Source: Candidatus Nanoarchaeia archaeon (GTDB lineage: Archaea; Nanobdellota; Nanobdellia; Pacearchaeales; GW2011-AR1). Taken from it: 64,000 nt of DNA. Shown piece by piece: positions 42,883 through 50,920 of this stretch. Position 1 is the first letter of the stretch. Each line of letters begins with the position of its first letter. The stretch lies in assembly GCA_028718805.1 (NCBI GenBank), contig JAQUKY010000004.1, positions 1 through 64,000 of the forward strand, written 5' to 3'. The position numbers were made by a program, and so were the translations under genes. Under the pieces are notes generated by a model, which had not been told where the DNA came from, made no database searches, and was given only the letters and a program-made list of their open reading frames with translations.

Positions 42883-44076
42883 ATGAAAATAGACCCGCAC
42901 AAGCACAAAGAAAGGTATTTTGCATGGAAAGATAAAATAAGAGGCAGTATTCCAGATATAAGCAAAATTAATTCTGATTTAATCCTTCATTACATTGATG
43001 ACATGGAAAAAGGCCTTAATATTGCCAGAGGCAGTGTTAAAGGAGCAAGAAGCTATCCAAGATTAAATAATCTAAGGCAAAGAATGGTTTTTCTTTCAAA
43101 GAAATTTAAAGAGTTATACCAAGTAGAGGATATAACTAAGATAAAAGAAGAGCAGCTAATCTCTTTATTTTCAGACATGCAAAAAGGAATAATAAAAAGG
43201 GAAAATGGTCAGGAATATAAGTCAGTAGATACTTATGCAAGGGTTTTCAAGGCATTTTGGCATTGGTATCAGAAAGTAAATAAAAAACAAGGAACTGAAG
43301 TCCTGGACATTACATTAGACTTAGATACAAAGCAGGAAAAACCAAAATGGGTTTATCTGACAGAAGAACAGGTAAGGAAATTATGTGACAATGCAAAATA
43401 TGAGTATAAAGTCTTATTTATGTTTTTGTTTGATACAGGGATAAGAAGCCCTACTGAGTTATTTAATGTCAAGGTCTCTGACTTATATAATGATTTCAAA
43501 GAATTGCAGATAAGAGAAGAAACTTCTAAGACATTTGGCAGAAGAATAAAGCTGATGATTTGCTCTGAGCTGATTAAAGAGTATGTAAAAAGCAAAGACC
43601 TGAAGCCAGAAGATTATCTTTTTAATATGAAGTATTCAAGTGCTAGCAAATATTTGAAAAGGCTTGCAGCAAGGCTGTTTGGGAATAAACTAAGTGAAGC
43701 AGGCGGAAAATATTCTGAAATGAGTTTATATGATTTTAGGCATATAAGTTGTTGTTATTGGCTTCCAAGATATAAAAGTGAAAGTGCGTTAAAATACAGA
43801 TTTGGCTGGAAACAATCAGATAAAATTCACTATTACTCAGAATTGTTAGGCATGAAAGACACAATTTCTCAGGAAGATATGTTAATAGATGTAACAAAAA
43901 CAGAGATTGAGAAAAGATTAATGCAGAGTGAGAAAAGAAACCAGATGATTGAAGAGGACAACAAGATGATACATAAACAGATGTCTGAGATTTTAGAGCT
44001 TTTCGGATTGTTTAAAACTAAATTCGGAATCTATGAACAGATTAGACTAAAAGAACAGCAGATTGAAACAAATTAA
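42883..44076 (+). CDS. Tyrosine recombinase (integrase 2)
   Basis: 397 residues. An N-terminal core-binding region (about 35-130) precedes the catalytic domain. Arg188 lies in DTGIRSPTEL, a lysine in TSKTFGRR (near 216), the box II arginine in LYDFRHISC (near 286, with Tyr at the usual His position), Trp309 in RFGWKQS and the nucleophile Tyr317/318 in HYYSELLG. The C-terminal 60 residues form a coiled coil that replaces the zinc ribbon of integrase 1. The gene lies just downstream of tRNA-Arg, in keeping with an integrase that inserts at the tRNA. Confidence 0.9.
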   Translation: MKIDPHKHKERYFAWKDKIRGSIPDISKINSDLILHYIDDMEKGLNIARGSVKGARSYPRLNNLRQRMVFLSKKFKELYQVEDITKIKEEQLISLFSDMQKGIIKRENGQEYKSVDTYARVFKAFWHWYQKVNKKQGTEVLDITLDLDTKQEKPKWVYLTEEQVRKLCDNAKYEYKVLFMFLFDTGIRSPTELFNVKVSDLYNDFKELQIREETSKTFGRRIKLMICSELIKEYVKSKDLKPEDYLFNMKYSSASKYLKRLAARLFGNKLSEAGGKYSEMSLYDFRHISCCYWLPRYKSESALKYRFGWKQSDKIHYYSELLGMKDTISQEDMLIDVTKTEIEKRLMQSEKRNQMIEEDNKMIHKQMSEILELFGLFKTKFGIYEQIRLKEQQIETN

Positions 44077-44086
44077 ATCGAAAAGC

Positions 44087-44126
44087 AAGGTTTCGAGCGA
44101 CAAGGCTTTAGCCAGCGAGAAACCTT
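44087..44126 (+). terminator. Two-tier hairpin after integrase 2
   Basis: Outer stem AAGGTTTC/GAAACCTT and an inner hairpin GGC-TTTA-GCC lie between the integrase stop and the next start. It could end the integrase transcript or act as a structured RNA. Confidence 0.4.
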
Positions 44127-44144
44127 TAGGAGATTAATTGTGAA

Positions 44145-44753
44145 ATGAGGGACAAAAATTATTTTCAATTGGATTTTTATGAATCTAAGGAACGATTTGC
44201 AGATTGTTATTCTTTAAGGCAGATTAAAGATCCTTCTAAAGTCAGGCATCTTATAAAAAGAGGTTACAGCTTAACAAAACATTATGACTTAAGAATGAGA
44301 GAAGGAGTATATTTAACAAAAAACCAGAAAACAGAAAGCCCACAACATGCTTTTTTGGTTTGGGCTTTACTAAAATATTTAAAAGAGCAAAATTTTCAAG
44401 TCCAGAATTTCAAAACAGTAAAGCCAGACATTATTTTTGAAGTACAAAACAGAAAAATTGCTATTGAAGTTGAGACTGGAAAAAATTTAAGAAACAACCG
44501 GAAGCAATTTTTAGAAAAAGTCAACTCGCTTTATGAAAATTTTAGTTATAACTGGTTTTTTGTTGTAACAAATAGGGATTTGGTCAAGAAATATAAGAAG
44601 TATGGCAGGACTTACACAAGAAAAAATGTCATAAAAGCAATCTGGAGGTATGTTAATTTTAAGCCAAGAAATTACATGTTAAAACATCGGTTTTGGAAGG
44701 TGGGTGCAATAGCATTTATAGACGAAAGAACTTTAAAGAAATACCGCAATTGA
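44145..44753 (+). CDS. Putative PD-(D/E)XK nuclease-like protein
   Basis: 202 residues. The segment PDIIFEVQNRKIAIEVETGK has the PD followed at about 13 residues by E-x-E of the PD-(D/E)XK fold, with a hydrophobic strand between. The N-terminal half contains a helix-rich HAFLVWALLKYLKEQNFQV. A lysine/arginine-rich C-terminus could bind nucleic acid. It is encoded between the integrase and the GHKL genes, so a role in the element's own maintenance or in defence is likely. The nuclease call is from this motif only. Confidence 0.6.
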   Translation: MRDKNYFQLDFYESKERFADCYSLRQIKDPSKVRHLIKRGYSLTKHYDLRMREGVYLTKNQKTESPQHAFLVWALLKYLKEQNFQVQNFKTVKPDIIFEVQNRKIAIEVETGKNLRNNRKQFLEKVNSLYENFSYNWFFVVTNRDLVKKYKKYGRTYTRKNVIKAIWRYVNFKPRNYMLKHRFWKVGAIAFIDERTLKKYRN

Positions 44754-44811
44754 CACCACATATAATAGAGTCTTGCAGACTTTTTAAAAATAGTTTGCTA
44801 CTAAAAGTTTA

Positions 44812-44937
44812 TTAAAAAGATACCCTTTTTCTTCTGTGTGACAGCCTTTTTGCTTTAAAACTGACTCTTCTTCCACCAGCTCTAAAACTTACAGGTCTTT
44901 TTGTCTTTGTTTTGTAATTTGCTAAAAAGTTTGGCAT
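44812..44937 (-). CDS. 41-residue very basic protein after the GHKL genes
   Basis: 41 residues, of which about one third are Lys or Arg, with VSF repeated three times (PVSFRAGGRRVSFKAKR, then KRVSF at the end). The ATG is preceded by the full ribosome-binding site GGAGGT at ideal spacing. It is the third gene of the GHKL operon (28 bases after the second GHKL stop). It may bind nucleic acid. I do not recognise the family. Confidence 0.65.
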   Translation of the reverse strand: MPNFLANYKTKTKRPVSFRAGGRRVSFKAKRLSHRRKRVSF

Positions 44938-44964
44938 TTTTACCTCCTTTTTTTCTTTTAGGTC

Positions 44965-46458
44965 TCATTTTATTTCAAAATCTTGTCTGGTAAATAGGTC
45001 ATAAGTTTCTTTAAATACGTCCAGTTTTCCATCTGACATTGTAATTGCTAAATCAACTATTATCGCTTTTAAACAATGTAGTTTTAGTGCATCAAAAGAA
45101 ATAATTTCAGATTTTCTATATAATGGATTATCCTTGTTTATTATAATTGATTTCCCATCTTGACTTAATGAACTTTCTGGAGCAGTTTTTCCAAGAGATT
45201 CAACTTTTATGATTATCTTTCTTTTACCAATTTTAAGTTCACTAAGTGAAGCTTCTAATTCATCCAATCTGGGGCTTATTTGAGTTTCCTTGTTTAGTTT
45301 TATTTTTGAAAAATATTCTTTAGGTACATTATCTAAAACATAACTTTTATTTTGAATTCTTTTTTCGATCTTATTATCAAAATCTCCCGTATCTTTTTCA
45401 ATTTCAGCCCATTTATCTTTAAACTCTGGTTTTTCCATAATACTTGCAGTCTCGGAGGATAAAGATTCTGGAATCATTTCAGCAGTATTTTCTTCATCTT
45501 GCTTTTGTGCATCATAAACATCTCTTATAAAATCATTAATTTGTTTTTTTAACCAACCAATAAATATGCCGAATTTGAGATTATCTTCAATAAAACCAGA
45601 ACGATTTGTTAATACTGCTTCATCTAAGGCATTAACATTTAAGTCTACATATATTCTGTTATGGTAAGTTAAACCATGTGTTAAATTTATCTTTTTGATT
45701 GGAACCTCGCCCGATTCATTTACAACTCTCCCAAATACTCTTATATATATTTTAGATTCCTCTCCTATTGATTGATCAGTGATAATAATCTGCCCAGTAA
45801 CTTTCCCTAATCCTTCAATATCTTCATTTAAATCTAAAACACTACCATTTCTTTTTGCAGGCTCTAATTTTATACCATTAATATAAACACTAAAATCCGG
45901 TTTTAGAGGCATAAATTTTGTTAATGATCTCTTAATATTTCTAACCTCAGCTTCTTGTTTTAAATCAAGCATTCTTATAAGAGTTCCTGTCTTTTTTGTA
46001 CCTGTTTTTTCAGAATTAACATTTAGACTAAAATCATCAATAAAATTATTCTCCTCAAATTTATCAAAATCCATTGTCGCAGTTGATTCAGCTCCATTTT
46101 TCCAAGTTGTGATTTCAAATTTTTTGCAAAGTCTATACATACTAAGCTTTCCTATACCAAACTTTCCAATTATCTCTCTTTTTATTTTACCAATTTTTTT
46201 GATTCTATCGTCATTTTTCTTTTTTGTTGAAGAGATATAAAAAAATTTAACTAATTCTTCATGAGTCATACCAAGACCATTATCTTCAATAATAATTCTA
46301 GGATCTTCTTCTTGGACTATTTCAATTCTTACCTCAGTTGAAAAAGCATCACTTGAGTTGCTTACCAACTCACTAAAAACAGAAGTAATGTTTGGATAAA
46401 ATGCAGTACTAAGTTGTTTTATTAAGTCAACTCCAACTTTCAGTTTTTCTTTACTCAT
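44965..46458 (-). CDS. GHKL-family ATPase, partner B
   Basis: 497 residues. The GHKL (gyrase/Hsp90/kinase/MutL) nucleotide-binding motifs are all present: N-box ELVSNSSDA at 30-38, G1 box DNGLGM at 59-64 and G2 box GKFGIGKL at 98-105. A transducer-like region follows, and the C-terminus is helical without a known domain. It overlaps the upstream GHKL gene by eight bases, with the ribosome-binding site GGAGGT inside that gene, so the two are made together. MORC-like and MutL-like GHKL ATPases are known in restriction-type operons; the partner here may be a nucleic-acid clamp. Confidence 0.85.
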   Translation of the reverse strand: MSKEKLKVGVDLIKQLSTAFYPNITSVFSELVSNSSDAFSTEVRIEIVQEEDPRIIIEDNGLGMTHEELVKFFYISSTKKKNDDRIKKIGKIKREIIGKFGIGKLSMYRLCKKFEITTWKNGAESTATMDFDKFEENNFIDDFSLNVNSEKTGTKKTGTLIRMLDLKQEAEVRNIKRSLTKFMPLKPDFSVYINGIKLEPAKRNGSVLDLNEDIEGLGKVTGQIIITDQSIGEESKIYIRVFGRVVNESGEVPIKKINLTHGLTYHNRIYVDLNVNALDEAVLTNRSGFIEDNLKFGIFIGWLKKQINDFIRDVYDAQKQDEENTAEMIPESLSSETASIMEKPEFKDKWAEIEKDTGDFDNKIEKRIQNKSYVLDNVPKEYFSKIKLNKETQISPRLDELEASLSELKIGKRKIIIKVESLGKTAPESSLSQDGKSIIINKDNPLYRKSEIISFDALKLHCLKAIIVDLAITMSDGKLDVFKETYDLFTRQDFEIK

Positions 46459-48034
46459 TTTCTACCTCCAAGCCTGCCTGCCTCTCCTTTAATTTTTTCT
46501 CTATTATTTCTTTTTCTTTTAACAACTTATTTTCATCTTCTACCTGTCTCATAATTTCTCCTGTTTTCTGAAGTATTCTATCTCTTAAAATAGTAATTCT
46601 TTCTTGATTTTCACCTTTTTCTTTGATCATAATTTCCGCTAAACCTTCAGCTATATTAAATGTTGCATAAAATAATGTGTCTTTTGTCGCCATAAAGGCC
46701 GGAAATGAAACATTTGTAAATATTTCTATGCCTTTTTCTTCACTAACTGCAACTTGTTTAAGAATTTCACTATCTTCTAAATCCTTAAATTCATGTGTAA
46801 ATTTAAATTTTTTTCCATTTATAGTTAACACATATCTTTTTTTTAAATGAGTTTTTTTAGGATTTCTGTCTCTACTTTCTTCTGGTTCATGGTACTCCTG
46901 AATAATGCTAATCTCGGGTTTATCTCGTTTTTCAATCACTTTATTAGTCTCTCTTTTGTTAGGATTTTTATCAGAAACATTTGGAGAAGCATAAACTTTT
47001 AGTTCAGGAGTTTCTCTTATTGCACGTGCAATTATTTCTTCCTGTTTATCCATTTTTTCTTTTAAATTAGAATCAACTTTAATGTTTCCTTCATATTTTC
47101 TAGCTTTAGCAAGAAATGGTTTCATAAATTCTCTCATTTTTTCTTCCATTTCTAAGTATTCATAAGATTCTTTTATCCACTCTCTTTTATTATGTGTTAC
47201 TGGGATATCATCCATATGTAATTCTCCAACAATTCTTCTAACCTCTGGATGTCTATTGAACCCGATATTATCATACTGAGTTATTAATCTGCCTCTTCTA
47301 AATGTGTTAAACCCATAATATCCTTTATTTGAACCAACTTTCATTAATCCACGCCACCCTTTTATTATACTTCCATTATTTAATTTCAATTCAAAAGATT
47401 CTTTTCCTTCTTCAGTTAAATCCATTTCTTTAGGAGAACATGCAATTGAATTAACAACTAATTTTAATTCACCATTAGATATATACGGAGCAAATCTTAA
47501 AGATAAATCTTCTTTTAAATTAGTTACTAAATTTGGATAATATCTAATTTTTAATTTTTCAATTTTAACTTTTGTTCCAGAAATCTCCTTAGAAGTTTTT
47601 CTTATAGTCATCAAATGTTTTGACCAATCTCCATTTTTCATCCAATCCTCTTCGTCAAATTCAAGTACATATTCTTCATCATTCCCTTTTTGAGTTGTTT
47701 CAACAATAAATTTTTTCCCAAGACTTTGACAAGCAGTTTTTAATCCTAAACCAAATTCTCCTAATTGATTTTTCTTTTCTGAATATGCTAATCTAAGTGA
47801 TTTTTCTGCAACACTTTCATCCATACCCATGCCATCGTCTGAAACTTCAATTATATTATTTTTTATTATAATCTTTACATTTAACATCTTATCTTCATAT
47901 CTCGCATCTAAAGAATTATCTATTAATTCAGATATAGCTTGACTAACTGAATATCCAGCTTGTCCTATTTTAGGCATTAAACTCCTATGGGGGGTTATAT
48001 CTATTTGTTTTGTGCGAAAATTTTTGTTTTCCAT
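46451..48034 (-). CDS. GHKL-family ATPase, partner A
   Basis: 527 residues. N-box ELIDNSLDA at 36-44, G1 box DDGMGM at 66-71 and G2 box GEFGLGLK at 92-99 show an Hsp90/MutL-like ATPase. A C-terminal coiled coil (EKEIIEKKLKERQ) is present. It is the first gene of a three-gene operon with partner B and the 41-residue protein. The TATA-like GTTTATAAAC at 48056-48065, about 26 bases upstream, gives a leaderless transcript. The paralogue pair suggests a heterodimer. Confidence 0.87.
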   Translation of the reverse strand: MENKNFRTKQIDITPHRSLMPKIGQAGYSVSQAISELIDNSLDARYEDKMLNVKIIIKNNIIEVSDDGMGMDESVAEKSLRLAYSEKKNQLGEFGLGLKTACQSLGKKFIVETTQKGNDEEYVLEFDEEDWMKNGDWSKHLMTIRKTSKEISGTKVKIEKLKIRYYPNLVTNLKEDLSLRFAPYISNGELKLVVNSIACSPKEMDLTEEGKESFELKLNNGSIIKGWRGLMKVGSNKGYYGFNTFRRGRLITQYDNIGFNRHPEVRRIVGELHMDDIPVTHNKREWIKESYEYLEMEEKMREFMKPFLAKARKYEGNIKVDSNLKEKMDKQEEIIARAIRETPELKVYASPNVSDKNPNKRETNKVIEKRDKPEISIIQEYHEPEESRDRNPKKTHLKKRYVLTINGKKFKFTHEFKDLEDSEILKQVAVSEEKGIEIFTNVSFPAFMATKDTLFYATFNIAEGLAEIMIKEKGENQERITILRDRILQKTGEIMRQVEDENKLLKEKEIIEKKLKERQAGLEVENE

Positions 48035-48050
48035 GTCGTTCTAGAATAAT

Positions 48051-48178
48051 CGCTCGTTTATAAACATTTCTATACTAGAGCGACATATAACTTTTGTGCA
48101 ATTATTATATTAATTATGGTTCTAATAAAGTTCAATTGAGTTTTTTAAGAACCTTTAGGGAATAGAAAAGTTTATAAA
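48051..48178. promoter_or_regulatory. Divergent promoter region: GHKL operon and MNT-HEPN operon
   Basis: The palindromic TATA box GTTTATAAAC at 48056-48065 faces the GHKL operon. A similar GTTTATAAAG at 48169-48178 faces the MNT gene, whose ATG is about 26 bases later. CGCTC (48051-48055) and GAGCG near 48079 flank the first box and could be operator arms. Confidence 0.5.
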
Positions 48179-48199
48179 GTTCTAAAAATATTTATAATC

Positions 48200-48787
48200 A
48201 TGAAACAAACAAAGTCCATCTTAAAGAATGTAAATGTAGATCAACTAGAACGAACTCTAGATAAATGTCTGATGTGGTTCTATGCATATCCAAGAACAAA
48301 AATAGGGCTTACTGACTTAGCTAGATATATTCGTTCATCTAAAACTGCTACAAAACAAGTTATTGAATCTTTAGTGCAAATACAATTTTTAAATAAAGAT
48401 GTTATAGGGAAAGCCTGGCTGCTGTATGCAAACCAAAAACACCCTTATTTTATTACAAAGAAAATCCCTTACAATCTAACTATTATTTATGAATCAGGAG
48501 TATTAGATGCTATACACAAATCAATCCCTTCTCCTCGAGCAATTGTTTTATTTGGAAGTTATCGTTGGGGGAGTGATGTAGAAGACAGTGATATAGACAT
48601 AGCTGTTGAGGTTGTTAATAATCAGGAATTACAAATTATTCGCTTGGGAGAAATTGAACAGTTAGGATATAGGAAAAATGTTCCTGTAAACTTACATATC
48701 TTCTCCAGAAACAAAATAGATTTAAACCTATTTGCTAATATAGTAAACGGGATAGTTTTGGATGGATTTATGGAGGCGAGGGTATGA
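48200..48787 (+). CDS. MNT-type nucleotidyltransferase with N-terminal winged helix (antitoxin-like)
   Basis: 195 residues. Residues 30-95 are winged-helix-like (LARYIRSSKTATKQVIESLV). The nucleotidyltransferase core has the GS motif at 119-120 in LFGSYRWGSDVEDSD and the DxD metal pair at Asp131 and Asp133. It overlaps the HEPN gene by four bases (ATGA). In MNT-HEPN systems the nucleotidyltransferase modifies and neutralises the HEPN toxin. The extra DNA-binding domain suggests autoregulation. Confidence 0.85.
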   Translation: MKQTKSILKNVNVDQLERTLDKCLMWFYAYPRTKIGLTDLARYIRSSKTATKQVIESLVQIQFLNKDVIGKAWLLYANQKHPYFITKKIPYNLTIIYESGVLDAIHKSIPSPRAIVLFGSYRWGSDVEDSDIDIAVEVVNNQELQIIRLGEIEQLGYRKNVPVNLHIFSRNKIDLNLFANIVNGIVLDGFMEARV

Positions 48788-49188
48788 ATAATAGAATAAA
48801 ACATCATGACAAGAAGAATGCTCTTAGCATTGTTAACGCTGCAGAAAAGGAAATGCAATTCACCCTTAAACAGGAAGTTACTGATGAATCTGCATTTAAT
48901 ATTATAAGAAATGTCTATGAAAGCTTTCGTATGTTGGGAGATGCTCTTTTGATTTCTAAAGGGATAGTCTCTCAGGACCATATAGAACAAATAAAAGAAC
49001 TTGAAAAAGTCGCAGTAGAGACTGAAAGACCGATTAAGCTTATTGACAGCTTGCGTAGATTGAGGCATAATATCAATTATTATGGCTATATCCCAACAAA
49101 GGTGGAAGCTGAAGATGCGGTTTCAATCGCACATGCTTGTTTTAATCCTTTATTAAAAGAAATTAGAAAAGAGCTTGATAAAAAATAG
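48784..49188 (+). CDS. HEPN-domain protein (toxin-like)
   Basis: 134 residues, all helical. The motif RRLRHNINYYGY near residues 91-102 has the R-x-x-x-H spacing of the HEPN catalytic site, a little shorter than the canonical R-x4-6-H. It pairs with the upstream MNT gene by a 4-base overlap. HEPN toxins are RNA-cleaving. The call is by fold pattern and genetic context. Confidence 0.8.
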   Translation: MNNRIKHHDKKNALSIVNAAEKEMQFTLKQEVTDESAFNIIRNVYESFRMLGDALLISKGIVSQDHIEQIKELEKVAVETERPIKLIDSLRRLRHNINYYGYIPTKVEAEDAVSIAHACFNPLLKEIRKELDKK

Positions 49189-49229
49189 TTAAAAAGAAAA
49201 ATATAAATACTAGCACCACTTAAAATAAA

Positions 49230-49420
49230 TAAGCACATAAAAAATTCAAAAATAAACTAAAAAAGTCCCATTATTCTGGACAAAGTGTCTAGCCCCTTGT
49301 GGGGGCATTAATCCTTAGGATTAAATCTCTACACAAACCGAATAACTATGAGCTATTTTGGTGCAACGCTTCTTTGAAGAGTGTTCCCAAATGGTTTGGT
49401 GTTTGGGAGGGGAGTTGAAC
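49230..49420 (+). ncRNA. Candidate structured RNA
   Basis: A TATA-like AAATATAAATACT (about 49199-49211) predicts a start near 49230 on the plus strand. The sequence then has successive hairpins: GACA/TGTC near 49279, GCCCC/GGGGC near 49292-49306, TTAATCCT/AGGATTAA at 49308-49324, AATA/TATT near 49340 and CCCAAA/TTTGGG near 49384-49405. No coding frame is visible. The strand is uncertain because it lies between convergent genes, and the hairpins could instead be terminators. Confidence 0.4.
49308..49324. repeat. 17-base inverted repeat (first copy)
   Basis: TTAATCCTTAGGATTAA: 8-base arms around a central T. It is identical to 50118-50134; the two flank the HAD gene. Confidence 0.65.
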
Positions 49421-49425
49421 TAGAA

Positions 49426-50058
49426 TTAAATTAGTTGTCTTAATTCATAAAGAGAGTGAATGGTTAATGATGGATTTATTGTTGGAAATTTGTGCTCTCC
49501 CCTGTCTAATAAAACATCAAATACTTTAGCATTTTTTGCAGTTTCTACATCTTCATCTGCATTTCCAATATAAACTGCCCCTTCTTTTTGAGATTTAAGT
49601 AAACCTAAGCATTCTTCCAAGCCATGTGGATGAGGCTTGGGCTTGAATCCATTCACTCGATGTGCAACAACTATTGCATCAAAATTTTCTTTTCCTAGCA
49701 TATCAATTTCAAGTTCTGCAATATGCAAAGGTGCCCCAGTAACTATTCCTGTTTTAAATCCTGCTTTTTTCAGTTCTTGAACATAACTAACATCATCATA
49801 GACTTTTGTTAATTTTTTTCTTAATTCTGTTGTATCATATTTTCTATAAAGACTCCAAAAAGTGTCGAGAGATAAACCCCAATTATCTGTGACTATATCG
49901 CCTCTTCGTGCCTCAAACCAAAATCGGTCTATCAATTCATTTTGTGGAGAAACTCCCAAATCTCTCAAAGTTTGTCCAACAATAGTATATCTATATTCTG
50001 GCAAAGTATGAACTAATGTTCCATCTAAATCAAAAATGAAGGCATTATACTTCTTCAT
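49426..50058 (-). CDS. HAD-family phosphatase
   Basis: 210 residues. Motif I FDLDGTL has Asp10 and Asp12; a later strand ends in IVTGAP; motif III is in KPKPHPHGLEECL; motif IV is the acidic YIGNADEDVETAK. The layout matches phosphoglycolate-phosphatase-like HAD enzymes. It lies inside the right part of element 2, flanked on both sides by the 17-base inverted repeat, so it may be a separate passenger. Its substrate is unknown. Confidence 0.88.
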   Translation of the reverse strand: MKKYNAFIFDLDGTLVHTLPEYRYTIVGQTLRDLGVSPQNELIDRFWFEARRGDIVTDNWGLSLDTFWSLYRKYDTTELRKKLTKVYDDVSYVQELKKAGFKTGIVTGAPLHIAELEIDMLGKENFDAIVVAHRVNGFKPKPHPHGLEECLGLLKSQKEGAVYIGNADEDVETAKNAKVFDVLLDRGEHKFPTINPSLTIHSLYELRQLI

Positions 50059-50117
50059 ATTACCACAATTAAAGTATCATTTAAAATAATTTGTATAGTG
50101 AGGAAAAAGTTGGGAAG

Positions 50118-50134
50118 TTAATCCTTAGGATTAA
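50118..50134. repeat. 17-base inverted repeat (second copy)
   Basis: Identical to 49308-49324. It sits five bases before the degenerate copy of the tRNA-Arg 3' end (50139-50166). Confidence 0.65.
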
Positions 50135-50138
50135 GTAA

Positions 50139-50166
50139 TCGTTGGGGCATATCTACATTTTGTCTA
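50139..50166. repeat. Candidate right attachment site of element 2
   Basis: 24 of 28 bases match 42668-42695, which covers the last 11 bases of tRNA-Arg and 17 bases downstream (shared parts include GGGGCAT and ACATTTTGTCTA). The match continues beyond the tRNA, as expected for a duplicated attachment core. Confidence 0.6.
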
Positions 50167-50215
50167 ATTCTTTAACCAAATTAAATGGAAGAACCAGGTC
50201 ATGTAAATTTTCTTC

Positions 50216-50776
50216 TTACTCAATCTCAATAATCTTATCAGCAAAAGAGCTTAATTGAGAAATCATTTTTTCATCAGTCATATCTTTAATGCATATCATT
50301 GCAAAGGTTACTTTCAGTTCTTTCATCTTATTTGATATAAAACGAATGAAATCTTTTACTGTTCCAAAATCATTATGGAACAGCAGTGTGCTTACTGAAT
50401 CAAAAATAAGTATTTTGGCTCCTGTTAATTCTTTAACAGTAGAAGTCGTACTTATTGAAATATTAGTAAGCTCTTTTGGAGAGCCTATGAATACTGCATT
50501 TCCTGACCTATTCCCATTAGTCATCCTGCGCGGAGTCACAGCATCAATAATAAATATCTTCCCTGTGTCTATCCCTATTTTCTTAAATCCTTCTATTAGT
50601 TCAGAAAAAGGCTTGTTTACTGTTACATAAACTATATTATAACCTTTTACAGAGACATAATGCTTGAGGATATTTGTATTTGTTTCCACAATTTTTTTAG
50701 ATGGAACTTTAATTAAAACAATGTCCCCCTCTCCTATTTCTTCACCATCTATTTTTCCTGTAAAAATTTTCTGCAT
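50216..50776 (-). CDS. KaiC/RecA-like protein lacking a Walker A motif
   Basis: 186 residues with the RecA-like order of strands and helices: YNIVYVTVNKPFSELIEGF, IFIIDAVTPRRM, and a Walker B strand KILIFDSVSTLL, but no Gly-rich Walker A at the start. Such degenerate KaiC-domain proteins occur in archaea next to active ATPases; the complete KaiC-like ATPase is 145 bases upstream on the same strand. It may act as a non-catalytic partner. Confidence 0.7.
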   Translation of the reverse strand: MQKIFTGKIDGEEIGEGDIVLIKVPSKKIVETNTNILKHYVSVKGYNIVYVTVNKPFSELIEGFKKIGIDTGKIFIIDAVTPRRMTNGNRSGNAVFIGSPKELTNISISTTSTVKELTGAKILIFDSVSTLLFHNDFGTVKDFIRFISNKMKELKVTFAMICIKDMTDEKMISQLSSFADKIIEIE

Positions 50777-50920
50777 TTTTACCTTCTCTTAGAATCCTCC
50801 TTCTAAAACAATTTAAAGAAGTACATATTTATAAATTTTATGTTATATACAAAAACTTCATTTTTTCTTGTTGTATTTCAAGAGAGGTAAAAAAATGTTT
50901 TGCCAATGTTTTTTCTCTTT

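Larger units (their letters stand above)
42607..50166. mobile_element. Integrated element 2 at tRNA-Arg(GCG), about 7.5 kb
   Basis: The sequence 42668-42695 (tRNA-Arg 3' end plus 17 flanking bases) recurs with 24 of 28 matches at 50139-50166. A tyrosine recombinase starts about 200 bases after the tRNA on the same strand. Between the two sites lie a PD-(D/E)XK-like protein, two GHKL ATPases, a small basic protein, an MNT-HEPN pair and a HAD phosphatase. It is probably a defence-type genomic island. The degenerate right site and possible second site at 49299-49308 leave the right boundary slightly uncertain. Confidence 0.65.

Noticed and set aside
49292..49308. GTGGGGGCAT at 49299-49308 as the main right att site of element 2
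   Set aside because: The 10-base match is part of a GCCCC/GGGGC hairpin and does not extend; the copy at 50139-50166 matches over 28 bases.
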